Of a DNA stretch of 29,687 nt, positions 20,820-28,621 are shown piece after piece. The stretch lies in the IMG/VR virus record IMGVR_UViG_3300029309_000234, positions 1 to 29,687 of that record. One strand, 5' to 3'. The translations under genes and the position numbers were made by a program. The stretch is from a virus. Position 1 is the stretch's first letter. Every line of letters starts with the position of its first letter. The notes under the pieces were generated by a model. That model was not told the DNA's origin. It saw only the letters and a list, made by a program, of their open reading frames with translations, and ran no database searches.

Positions 20820-22518
20820 AGGGGTCGACACGGCCAAGGCTGAGGTCGACGGCCTGACCGACAGCGTTAGCAACGTCGGCAAATCCACCGGGGCATTAGA
20901 GGGACAACTCGACAAGCTCACCGGTGGGGCCATTTCCGGGTTCAAACGTGCGGCCCAGGGGACCAAGGCTTTTGTGACCGGTCTCAAGCTCACCCGTGCT
21001 GCCATCATTGCCACCGGGATTGGGGCGCTGGTGGTTGGGGTCACGGCATTGGTCGGAGCCTTCACGAGCACCCGCCGCGGAGCTCGGCAGCTTCAGGTGA
21101 TTATGGCCGGCCTCGGCGCTGTGGTGGAGCGCACCACCGCGCACTTCCAAGCGGCTGGAGGTTTCATTGTAAACCTGTTCAGCAAAGGACCGAGGGAAGC
21201 CGCCAAAGAATACCGCGCCGAAGTAGACAAGTTGCCGGGGTCCATGTCGGAAGCGGTCCGCGCTACGATGGAACTCCAGAAGGCCGAACAAGCCCTTCTC
21301 GATACGCGCCGGGAGTTGACCGTAGCCGACGCTAAAGGGAGGCAGGAAATAGCGCGTCTCCGTCTTGTGGCACGGGACAGAAGTCGAGACACCGAGGAGC
21401 GTATTGACGCGGCAAAGCGGGCTATGGCCATAGAGCTGGACCTCGTAAAACAACGGGAGGATGCAGCGGCTGAGGAGCTGCGTATTGCCCAAGAGCGCGC
21501 CGCAATGAGCGACACCTCCGATGAGGACCTGCAACGTTTGGCCGACCTTGAGGCCAACCTTATTAACATCCGCACTCAGTCCTTCATGACGCAACGCCGC
21601 CTCCAAGAGGAGGTCCAAAGCGTGGAGCGCGAAGCCACGGCAGAGCGAAAGGCGCAGGAGGCAGAGCGCACCAAATCACGGGAAGCCGAAGCCAAGGCCG
21701 CCGAAGATGCAGCCGCCGCAACCATCAAAGCCGAGCAAAGCGTTGTCGACGAATTGGACAAGCGTAGCCGCGCCAGCCTAGACGCGCGGACGAAGGAAAT
21801 ACTGGCGCTCGAAGACTTCTACAACGCGCAACTCGACAAGGCAGTAGAGAACGCAGAACTGCAAAAGGAAATCGAAGAACAGCGGCAGACTGAGCTGTTG
21901 GCTATGCGTGAGCGCTTTCGGATGGAAGACGCAGCAAAGGCAGAAGAAGCCCGACAGAAAGAAGCCGAGGCCAATCAAAAAGTCCGAGATGAGGAGCTTG
22001 ATCGCGAGCGCGCGTCGTTGCAAGCTGAGATGAGCTTAAAGGAGGAGATGACTTCAAACGCCTTCTCTATTATCTCCAACCTTAATCAGGCTTTTAGCAA
22101 GCAAGGAGAGCAGCAATCGAAAAAGAGCTTTGAAAGGACCAAGGCCATCAGCATTGCGGAAACTTTAGTGTCCACCTATCTATCTGCTCAAAAAGCGTTT
22201 GAGTCTCAATTCAAGCCTTTGTCTACAGTTGACAGCCCTATCCGTGGCGCTTTAGCCGCAGGCGCTGCGGTTGCCAGTGGTTTGGCTCGTGTTGCCGCTA
22301 TTAAGTCACAGCAGTTTACCGGAGGCGGCGGGACAGGTGGCGTCGGGGGCGGCAATGTGTCTGGCGGGGGCGGTGGCTCCGTCGGTGTAGACGTCGGATC
22401 CCTCGTACCCAATACAGCAACGCCAACACCGGAACCCGTTCGGGCATATGTAGTATCGAACGAAATCAGCAACCAGCAGGCCCTCGACAGAGAGCTGCAA
22501 ATTCAGACAACGCTATGA
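20785..22518 (+). CDS. Tape measure protein
   Basis: The 577-aa protein begins MAQDYEINVKVKGVDTAKAE, the usual tape measure start, then has a hydrophobic stretch near residues 70-95 (AAIIATGIGALVVGVTALVG) and a long charged coiled-coil of about 300 residues (ELQKAEQALLDTRRELTV, KAQEAERTKSREAEAKAAED). It ends with the block typical of Bacteroidota tape measures (AISIAETLVSTYLSAQKAFE, GALAAGAAVASGLARVAAIK) and a Gly-rich tail. At about 1.5 angstrom per residue the tail would be near 85-90 nm, a rule-of-thumb inference. No lytic domain is embedded. The stop overlaps the protease start (ATGA). Confidence 0.92.
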   Translation: MAQDYEINVKVKGVDTAKAEVDGLTDSVSNVGKSTGALEGQLDKLTGGAISGFKRAAQGTKAFVTGLKLTRAAIIATGIGALVVGVTALVGAFTSTRRGARQLQVIMAGLGAVVERTTAHFQAAGGFIVNLFSKGPREAAKEYRAEVDKLPGSMSEAVRATMELQKAEQALLDTRRELTVADAKGRQEIARLRLVARDRSRDTEERIDAAKRAMAIELDLVKQREDAAAEELRIAQERAAMSDTSDEDLQRLADLEANLINIRTQSFMTQRRLQEEVQSVEREATAERKAQEAERTKSREAEAKAAEDAAAATIKAEQSVVDELDKRSRASLDARTKEILALEDFYNAQLDKAVENAELQKEIEEQRQTELLAMRERFRMEDAAKAEEARQKEAEANQKVRDEELDRERASLQAEMSLKEEMTSNAFSIISNLNQAFSKQGEQQSKKSFERTKAISIAETLVSTYLSAQKAFESQFKPLSTVDSPIRGALAAGAAVASGLARVAAIKSQQFTGGGGTGGVGGGNVSGGGGGSVGVDVGSLVPNTATPTPEPVRAYVVSNEISNQQALDRELQIQTTL

Positions 22519-23261
22519 GGACAGTTGAGCTATTGATTGACGAGGAACAAGAGGACTTTGGAGTGGAGGCCATCAGCCTCGTGAAGTTCCCCGCCATCGA
22601 GGAGAATTTCGTGTACTTCAACAAAGAGCAGAAGTTGACGCTCGCCAAAATCGACGAGGAAAGGCAGCTCTTAATTGGCCCGGCGCTGATTCCGGATAAG
22701 ATGATTCCGCGCTATGACGAGCAGAACGAGGAAGAGTTTGAGGTGTACTTCTCGAAGGAGACGGTCGAGCAAGCCGCGGAGCTATTCATGCGCCAGAAGA
22801 GGAACGACGAGTATACCATCGAACACAAATCCAAGGTCGATGGGCTGTCCATCTTCGAGTCTTGGATAGTGGCCGACAAAGACAACGACAAGGCCAGCCT
22901 GTACGGATTCAATGTCCCGGTTGGTACTTGGATGGTATCGGTCAAGGTCCACAACTCCGAGGTCTGGATGGATGTAAAGGACAAAAAATACAGGGGGTTC
23001 TCTATCGAGGGGTATTTCATTGACAAGCTCATCAAGATGGAAGACGTCACAGTGGAGGCCATAGCCGAAGCTATTCGTGAGGTATTGGAGCCGGTGGCGT
23101 TTCTCGATGGAAAGCCCCTCTTTGAGACCCCGCTTGAAGCTAACCTAATGGCCGAGGCCCTCGGATGCGAGGGACACCACAAGCACCAAATTAATGACAG
23201 GGTTATGTATATGCCCTGCAAGACCCACGAGGAGCTGGACCCGCTCCTTGCAAATGAATGA
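22515..23261 (+). CDS. Prohead protease, XkdF-like
   Basis: A 248-aa protein matching the XkdF-type phage serine protease pattern: ISLVKFPAIEENFVYF near the N-terminus, the conserved YTIEHKSKVDG with His near residue 101, ESWIVADKDNDKASLYGF, VPVGTWMVSVKVHNSEVWMD and the catalytic-type RGFSIEGYF (Ser near residue 163). It should cleave scaffold and capsid during head maturation. It lies just before the scaffold and capsid genes, the usual order. The C-terminal part (CEGHHKHQINDRVMYMPC) has two Cys and several His and could bind a metal. Confidence 0.87.
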   Translation: MRTVELLIDEEQEDFGVEAISLVKFPAIEENFVYFNKEQKLTLAKIDEERQLLIGPALIPDKMIPRYDEQNEEEFEVYFSKETVEQAAELFMRQKRNDEYTIEHKSKVDGLSIFESWIVADKDNDKASLYGFNVPVGTWMVSVKVHNSEVWMDVKDKKYRGFSIEGYFIDKLIKMEDVTVEAIAEAIREVLEPVAFLDGKPLFETPLEANLMAEALGCEGHHKHQINDRVMYMPCKTHEELDPLLANE

Positions 23262-23958
23262 AAATCCAATATATCCCGCATTGAAACCCCGACCCATGTC
23301 CGTGATTGAAAAACTAAAAGAGGCCGTCCGTTCCGTAGTACAGGAGCGCCAGGACCTCTACGCCGAAGCCCGCCTTAATGATGGTCGGGTAATTGCTACC
23401 GAAGCCGAACAGTTCTCTGCCGGTGCCCCTGTCCGAGTTTTGAGCGACGACGGAGAGGCCGCCCCGCTGGAGGCCGGAACATACGAACTCTCCGACGGTG
23501 GAGAGGTAACCGTAGACGCCGAGTCTCAAGTGGTGGAAATGGAAGAAGAGGAGAAGAAGGACGAGGAGATGCAAGAGGAGGACAAGGACGAAATGGGAGC
23601 AGTTAAAGCCGCCCTCATCGAAGAGTTCCAAATCTCTGAGGATGTCGCCGATCAAATTATGGACGTCATCAAGGAGGCCATGAAGCCTGCAAAGATGGAA
23701 GAGGAGAAAGAGGAGGAGATGGAAGAAGAAGAAAAGAAGGAGGAGATGCAGCAGGTCGAGATGGCCGCCGTCACCGACCTCACCCACGAGATGGCCGTGG
23801 CACTCGAAGCCATCAACAAGCGCTTGGAGCAGTTGGAGTCTGCACCCGCCGCAAGCCCCGACCGAGTGCTGCCTAAGCACAACCCAATCCCGAAGGCCGA
23901 CAACCCCCGGTCTTCGTCTTTTGACAACGCATTCAACATCATCAATTCATTCAAATGA
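23254..23958 (+). CDS. Scaffold-like head protein
   Basis: Two starts are possible: ATG 23254, which overlaps the protease stop and gives 234 aa, and ATG 23296 (MSVIEKLKEAVRSV), which gives 220 aa and would leave an unusual 34-bp gap; I list the longer. After a helical N-terminus comes a beta-like region (VLSDDGEAAPLEAGTYELS), then two acidic blocks of Glu, Lys and Met (about residues 90-115 and 145-170) separated by an EF-hand-like length of helix (ALIEEFQISEDVADQIMDVI). A coiled-coil (MAVALEAINKRLEQLES) and a basic/polar tail ending in NAFNIINSFK follow. Acidic low-complexity helices directly before the capsid gene are typical of scaffolds. Confidence 0.78.
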   Translation: MNENPIYPALKPRPMSVIEKLKEAVRSVVQERQDLYAEARLNDGRVIATEAEQFSAGAPVRVLSDDGEAAPLEAGTYELSDGGEVTVDAESQVVEMEEEEKKDEEMQEEDKDEMGAVKAALIEEFQISEDVADQIMDVIKEAMKPAKMEEEKEEEMEEEEKKEEMQQVEMAAVTDLTHEMAVALEAINKRLEQLESAPAASPDRVLPKHNPIPKADNPRSSSFDNAFNIINSFK

Positions 23959-24932
23959 TCCCCGCAAAATCTAAGAAGTACGACTTCGACATTACGGTCA
24001 ACCCAAACACCTACGCCGGTGAGTTGGCTCTGCCGTATGTAACGGCTGCCATCCTCGGTGCCGAAACCATCAACAAGGGCCGTGCCCGCCTCATCGAAGG
24101 CGTAGTCCACAAGGCCGTTATTAACGCCCTCGACTACGACGGAGGCCTCTTGCAGGCTGCCGGTTGTACATTCAACGACGGTGCATCCATGACGCTCTCC
24201 GAGCAGGTGGTAACGCTCAATGACTTGATGGTCAACGAAGCCATCTGCCGTGCTACGGTCTTCCCAACCTTTATGGCCGCACAGGGTCGCATGGTTCGGG
24301 ACGGTCAAATCCCACCAAACTTCACCGAGTTCCTCCTCGCCACTACCGCAGAGCAGGCAGGCAAGTCTCTCGAGTCCCTGATGTGGGCCGCCGATTCTGG
24401 TTCCGTTTGGGGTCTGGGTCTGCTGTCTAACGACGGAGTCATTGACGAGGCCGGAATCGACGCTTCTGCTATGGCAGATTTCGCTGAGGCCGTATGTGAT
24501 GCAACCTTCAGCAAGGCCAACATCCTCGCCAACCTTGACGCAGTCTTCGCCGCTGCATCCGCTACCCCTGGCATCCTCGGAAAGCCCGGAGTCGGATTCT
24601 ACATCTCTTACGAAGCTTACGCTTTCTTCCAGCAAGCTGTCGCCGACAAGGGAACGGAAGGCAACTACAACAAGGACCTCAAGGAGGTGACGTACTTGGG
24701 TTACCCAGTGTACCCCACGAGCGGCATCCCTAACAGTGCCGACGCCATTGTCTTCACCTACCCCGATAACATCGTGGTCGGAACCAATGCATACACCGGA
24801 AACGAGGCCGCAAACCTCATCCCCGCATACCAGTACGACGGAAGCGACAACGTGAAGGTCACGATGAACTTCGCCGTAGGTTGCAATGTCGCCGTCGCCG
24901 CTGACGGTGTGGTTGGATTCGCATTCACCTGA
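23955..24932 (+). CDS. Major capsid protein
   Basis: The 325-aa protein follows the scaffold with an ATGA overlap and has the sequence style of HK97-fold capsids in Bacteroidota phages: YAGELALPYVTAAILGAETI, LLQAAGCTFNDGASMTLSEQ, LNDLMVNEAICRATVFPTF, GKPGVGFYISYEAYAFFQQA, LKEVTYLGYPVYPTSGIPNS, ADAIVFTYPDNIVVGTNAYT and VKVTMNFAVGCNVAVAADGV. The segment with surface residues is rich in Ala and Gly, as expected for a dense shell. Size and neighbours (protease, scaffold) support the call. A very different antisense frame over this gene is a codon-bias artefact (see rejected items). Confidence 0.92.
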   Translation: MIPAKSKKYDFDITVNPNTYAGELALPYVTAAILGAETINKGRARLIEGVVHKAVINALDYDGGLLQAAGCTFNDGASMTLSEQVVTLNDLMVNEAICRATVFPTFMAAQGRMVRDGQIPPNFTEFLLATTAEQAGKSLESLMWAADSGSVWGLGLLSNDGVIDEAGIDASAMADFAEAVCDATFSKANILANLDAVFAAASATPGILGKPGVGFYISYEAYAFFQQAVADKGTEGNYNKDLKEVTYLGYPVYPTSGIPNSADAIVFTYPDNIVVGTNAYTGNEAANLIPAYQYDGSDNVKVTMNFAVGCNVAVAADGVVGFAFT

Positions 24933-24935
24933 TAC

Positions 24936-25544
24936 ATGGCTTGTACTATTACCCTCGGCCGCGCGCTGGATTGCAAGGACGCCCTTGGAGGTTTGACGAA
25001 GGTCTTCTTCGTCAACAACTTCTCGGACGGACTTGTGACCGCCGCGGGGACGGGTAACGGCACAGCAGGAACGGCAACCGTAGACGCTACCGGAGGGAAG
25101 ACGTTTACGATTACTGACCTCCCTTCGATGACTGTACTTCAGTACGACCTTCGTCCGGACCTGTCGAGCTTTACCATTAACGTCCAATCTGATCCCGCTA
25201 CCGGCGCCTCTCTTTTTGAGCAGACGCTGAACGTGGTACTTCAGAAGCACCAAGAAGCAGATCCAGAGCAAATCCGTCTCATCAGCCGGAACCGCATGCA
25301 AATCTTCGTCTTGGACAACAACGATAACCTCTTTCTCTTTGGTGCCAGCCACGGCATGGACTTGAATGGAGGAACGCTTACCAGTGGCGCCGCCCGCAAT
25401 GAGATGAGCGGACAGACCTTGACCTTCGCCGGTCGTGAGGCTGCTCCTTATTATCTTGTAAACGGTACTGCTGGAGTCGGCACCGCGAAGTATCCCTTCG
25501 ACGGAATCACTACCGACGCAAATATTACCATCACAACGGGCTGA
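24936..25544 (+). CDS. Major tail tube-like structural protein
   Basis: A 202-aa protein starting 3 bp after the capsid stop. The pattern CTITLGRALDCKDALGGLTK, VFFVNNF, then DPATGASLFEQTLNVVLQKH, IRLISRNRMQIFVLDNNDNL, LFLFGASHGMDLNGGTLTSG and MSGQTLTFAGREAAPYYL matches a virion family found directly after the capsid gene in many Bacteroidota phages and thought to form the tail tube. The gene lies in the head block rather than with the other tail genes. A capsid decoration role is an alternative. It ends near the terminator at 25572. Confidence 0.72.
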   Translation: MACTITLGRALDCKDALGGLTKVFFVNNFSDGLVTAAGTGNGTAGTATVDATGGKTFTITDLPSMTVLQYDLRPDLSSFTINVQSDPATGASLFEQTLNVVLQKHQEADPEQIRLISRNRMQIFVLDNNDNLFLFGASHGMDLNGGTLTSGAARNEMSGQTLTFAGREAAPYYLVNGTAGVGTAKYPFDGITTDANITITTG

Positions 25545-25571
25545 GGACCGTTATTTGTTCGTGTGTTTGGG

Positions 25572-25600
25572 AAGGGGCTGCCGAGAGGTGGCCCTTTCTT
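25572..25600 (+). terminator. Long hairpin terminator after capsid and tail-tube genes
   Basis: An 11-bp stem with loop GAGA: AAGGGGCTGCC pairs with GGTGGCCCTTT (three G-T pairs), followed by ctt. It would end the transcript of the abundant capsid and tube genes. The next ATG is 14 nt further on. Confidence 0.85.
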
Positions 25601-25613
25601 ATATGTCTATTTG

Positions 25614-26153
25614 ATGATTGTCGTGGTCAAGAATAACCCCGGAAGCGTACAGAATACCGTGTACCTGACGCCGAAGGAAAAGCGAGGAGCGGCAAATGTC
25701 GCGCTCTATGGGGCCACCATTTCCGCCCTGGGGATGGAGCTGAAGAGCCTGACCACGGATAAAACGGCGATGGTCAACGCCCGCGTCCTGACTGTAACGG
25801 ATAGGTTCACCACCTTCGTCTTCGATGCTCAGGTGCCGACAGCCGATACCAGCGTCGACCTATCCGGACCGTCTTGGCCGGAAGGGTATTTCCAGTACCG
25901 CATCGTAGAAAGAAGCTCCTCTTCTGACGTGCAGGCTATCTCTTCCACGGACGTAATCTTGGAGGAGGGCTTGGGCTATCTTGTCCGGGGACTACAGACG
26001 GGAATCCTACTCACCGAATCCGGCGACAACCTCACCACCGAGGAGCCGGGAATGATACTCAAAGAAGATGCCACGGCGACGACAGAAGCATACCAAGAAA
26101 CAACCTACGCAAGCCACACAGACGACTCCTCAACCTTTACCTTCTATGAGTAA
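25614..26153 (+). CDS. Virion-associated protein, unknown
   Basis: The ATG at 25614 gives 179 aa (MIVVVKNNPGSVQNTVYLTP); an open frame upstream to 25563 crosses the terminator. The first 130 residues are beta-rich (VNARVLTVTDRFTTFVFDA, FQYRIVERSSSSDVQA), and the C-terminus carries repeated LLTESGDNLTTEEPGMILKE motifs that occur at the ends of several phage virion proteins. It resembles a small Bacteroidota family often next to tail genes. Likely a tail or neck accessory. The start follows directly on tctatttg. The stop overlaps the portal start by 8 bp. Confidence 0.68.
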   Translation: MIVVVKNNPGSVQNTVYLTPKEKRGAANVALYGATISALGMELKSLTTDKTAMVNARVLTVTDRFTTFVFDAQVPTADTSVDLSGPSWPEGYFQYRIVERSSSSDVQAISSTDVILEEGLGYLVRGLQTGILLTESGDNLTTEEPGMILKEDATATTEAYQETTYASHTDDSSTFTFYE

Positions 26154-27912
26154 GCACGAGTTCAACGTCTATGGGTTGCCTACGCACGAACTGCCCCTCT
26201 TCCAAGAGAAGCCCGGGCGGGAGTACGTCGATTACGGCTACGACAACGCATACGGGGACTACCTCCGCGACCTCTACCTCGGCTCAAGTATCCAGAGCGC
26301 CGTCGTGAGTGGGGTGTCGGAGATGATTTACGGAGAGGGCCTAGACGCTACCGATAGAGAACAGAAGCCGGACCAATGGCTGAAGACCCAGCGCCTCCTC
26401 GAAAACTCGGACGAGAACATCCTGAGACAGCTGTGCTTTGACTTGAAGCTATACGGCCAATGCTATGTCCAAGTCATTTGGAATCGCGTAAGGACGGAGA
26501 TAGCAGAGCTTCGGTTCATCGCCGCGCACTCGGTACGCAGTGGGATAGCTGACGCACAGGGCCGCGTCGATTCCTTCTATGTCTCCCCTGACTGGAGCCG
26601 GATGCGGGAGAGCCGCTACGCCCCGGTCAAGTATCCCTTTTTCAATTTGCAGGACCGCACCGAACCCGCTTCGGTGTATCAAATAAAGGCATATCAGCCC
26701 GGCGTCTTCTACTATGGTTTGCCGGACTACGTAGGCTCTACGAACTACATCGAGTTGGATCGAGAGGTTTCTACCTTCCACCTGAACAACATCAAGAACG
26801 GCCTCTTCCCGTCCATGCTTTTGTCCTTCAACAACGGCGTCCCCAGCGACGACGAAAGGAGGGCCATCGAAAGGCACGTAAATGAGAAGTTCAGCGGCTC
26901 CAGCAACGCCGGGCGCCTGCTCATTTCGTTCAACGACGGCAGCGACTCCGCGCCACAACTGACTCCCGTCAATCCCAACGACAACGACGGGATGTATGAG
27001 TTTCTCGCGACGGAATGCACGACCAAGATTCTCGCCGGCCACCGCATCACCTCGCCCCTTCTCTTCGGTATCCGTGGGGAGGGCAATGGATTCGGTAACA
27101 ACGCCGACGAGCTGCGCGATAGCTTCAGCCTATTCCAGAACACGGTAATTCAACCCTTCCAACGGACTCTATTGGAGGGCCTAGAGCCACTCTTCGCAGT
27201 CAACGGAATCGACCTAGACTTATACTTCAAGACCTTGAAGCCTGCCGACTTCATCGACGTGGACGCCGTACAAGCGCAAACCGCAGACGAGCAGGAGAAG
27301 GAAGGACTGGAGAAGGACGAGTTTAGCCGCCCACACACGCCCGACGCTACCGCAGACCTGCTCATCGCCTTGGGAGAGGACGAGGACGAAGAATACGAAC
27401 TCATCGACGAGCGGGAGGTGGACTATGACTTGGAGGAGAAGTTCGATGCTGTGTGGACTTTTGCCCGTGTGCCCTCGTCCAACCCGAACGGAAAGAGCGA
27501 CCAAGACACCGACCTTATTAAGGTCCGGTACAAGTACGCTCCCGACGTAGTGAAGGACAACACCCGCGAGTTCTGTCGCAAGATGATACAGGCCGGCAAA
27601 GTCTACAGGAAGGAGGACATTATGGGCGCCTCTGGCCGTGCCGTGAACCCGGGATGGGGACCGCGCGGAGCCGATACGTACGACATCTGGCTGTACAAGG
27701 GCGGGGGGTCGTGCCAACACTTTTGGCAACGTAGAACCTACCTGAAGAAAAACAACAAGCGCATCTCCGTCAATGAAGCCCAGCGCATCATCCGCGCCGC
27801 CGGACCCGATGCGGAGCGACTCCAAACCAACGACCCAAAGGTGGCGCAGCGCCCGCGCGATATGACGAACCGCGGATTCCTTGACCCCCGCAACTTCACT
27901 ACCCCGAAATAA
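26146..27912 (+). CDS. Portal protein with extra C-terminal domain
   Basis: The frame opens at 26068, but the ATG at 26146 fits the genome's overlap habit and gives 588 aa. Residues 20-420 have a portal pattern: GYDNAYGDYLRDLYLGSSIQ, MLLSFNNGVPSDDERRAIER, AGRLLISFNDGSDSAPQ, CTTKILAGHRITSPLLFGIR and DELRDSFSLFQNTVIQPFQR. An acidic linker follows (LGEDEDEEYELIDEREVDYD, about 440-470). Residues 485-575 are a second domain (VRYKYAPDVVKDNTREFCRK, YRKEDIMGASGRAVNPGWGP, DIWLYKGGGSCQHFWQRRTY), Cys/His-bearing and reminiscent of the MuF-type minor head module. So this is a portal fused to a domain that is often a separate protein, which may be packaged or help assembly. Confidence 0.88.
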   Translation: MSKHEFNVYGLPTHELPLFQEKPGREYVDYGYDNAYGDYLRDLYLGSSIQSAVVSGVSEMIYGEGLDATDREQKPDQWLKTQRLLENSDENILRQLCFDLKLYGQCYVQVIWNRVRTEIAELRFIAAHSVRSGIADAQGRVDSFYVSPDWSRMRESRYAPVKYPFFNLQDRTEPASVYQIKAYQPGVFYYGLPDYVGSTNYIELDREVSTFHLNNIKNGLFPSMLLSFNNGVPSDDERRAIERHVNEKFSGSSNAGRLLISFNDGSDSAPQLTPVNPNDNDGMYEFLATECTTKILAGHRITSPLLFGIRGEGNGFGNNADELRDSFSLFQNTVIQPFQRTLLEGLEPLFAVNGIDLDLYFKTLKPADFIDVDAVQAQTADEQEKEGLEKDEFSRPHTPDATADLLIALGEDEDEEYELIDEREVDYDLEEKFDAVWTFARVPSSNPNGKSDQDTDLIKVRYKYAPDVVKDNTREFCRKMIQAGKVYRKEDIMGASGRAVNPGWGPRGADTYDIWLYKGGGSCQHFWQRRTYLKKNNKRISVNEAQRIIRAAGPDAERLQTNDPKVAQRPRDMTNRGFLDPRNFTTPK

Positions 27913-28475
27913 TGGCGAACCTCATTCTCTTCATCTCCCCGGCGAAGCTCAAGAAAGAGACCGCCCTCGGTGGGTCCGTAGACGACGAAATCCTACAGCC
28001 CTATATCCGCCTTGCCCAGGAGCTGCATATACTCCCCGCCTTGGGTCAGTCCCTATACGACGACCTGAAGACGAAGGTGGGGGCCGGCACTATCTCCGGC
28101 AACGACGAGACGTTGATGGAGGATTACATCGCGCCGGCTTTGGTTCAGCTGGCTTTCTCCGAGGCTTTGCCTTTCATCCGTGTGCGCATCGTAAACAACG
28201 GAGTGAGCGTTATGGACTCCGAGCAATCGACGGCGGCAACGTATGGCGATATGAAGCCGCTCATGAACCGCTCCAAGGATTTGGGGCTGTTCCATATCGA
28301 GCGCCTCATGGACTACCTCGACAACAACCAAAGCACGTTTACGGCATTGGATGCGGAGACGAGTGGGCAGTTGTGCCGCACCCGCAGGAACTACACGCAG
28401 GGCCTGAACCTGTACCCCAGCACAGACGACAAACTAGTGGAGCGCATCCTCCGCGATTACGGTATCAAGTATTGA
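27912..28475 (+). CDS. Head-tail connector (DUF6712-like)
   Basis: A 187-aa protein, start ATG overlapping the portal stop (taatg). Residues 1-70 contain LILFISPAKLKKETALGGSV, then DDEILQPYIRLAQELHILPA and a LGQSLYDDLKTKV helix; the C-terminal part has APALVQLAFSEALPFIRVRI and KPLMNRSKDLGLFHIERLMD. I recall this as a DUF6712-type head-tail connector found after the portal in Bacteroidota phages. It should form the adaptor ring under the portal. Confident as a conserved virion protein; less on the exact ring. Confidence 0.8.
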   Translation: MANLILFISPAKLKKETALGGSVDDEILQPYIRLAQELHILPALGQSLYDDLKTKVGAGTISGNDETLMEDYIAPALVQLAFSEALPFIRVRIVNNGVSVMDSEQSTAATYGDMKPLMNRSKDLGLFHIERLMDYLDNNQSTFTALDAETSGQLCRTRRNYTQGLNLYPSTDDKLVERILRDYGIKY

Positions 28476-28621
28476 TGACACCCGAAGAGAAACTCGCAGA
28501 CTATATCCAAGAGAGAGATGGCAAACAGCAAGATATCAGAGCTTACAGAATTGACTTCCGCCGACAGCGCGGACGTGCTGGCAATCGTAGACGCCTCAGC
28601 AAGCGAGACCAAGAAGATTAG
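28475..28621 (+). CDS. Doubtful small ORF overlapping the fibre start
   Basis: An ATG overlapping the connector stop (tgatg) opens a 48-aa frame (MTPEEKLADYIQERDGKQQD...). The first 15 codons look like a normal helix, but the remaining 33 lie antiphase to the fibre gene and are Arg-rich, as expected of a shadow. It may be a real short peptide, a leader that couples the fibre to the connector, or nothing. Confidence 0.3.
   Translation: MTPEEKLADYIQERDGKQQDIRAYRIDFRRQRGRAGNRRRLSKRDQED

Noticed and set aside
20896-21618. Antisense open frame over the tape measure gene
   Set aside because: Shadow of a long coiled-coil gene; no start or stop coupling with any neighbour.
23530-23755. Repeated acidic block in the scaffold as a DNA tandem repeat of interest
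   Set aside because: The similarity is from Glu/Lys/Met low-complexity coding (gaggag, gaagaa) and is usual for scaffold proteins.
23652-25352. Antisense open frame of 566 aa over the scaffold and capsid genes
   Set aside because: Runs against highly GC-biased third positions of genuine structural genes; its product is low in order and has no motif. The sense frames have clear families.
26449-27042. Antisense frames over the portal gene (also 27220-27825)
   Set aside because: The portal frame is long and conserved; the antisense peptides are codon-bias shadows.
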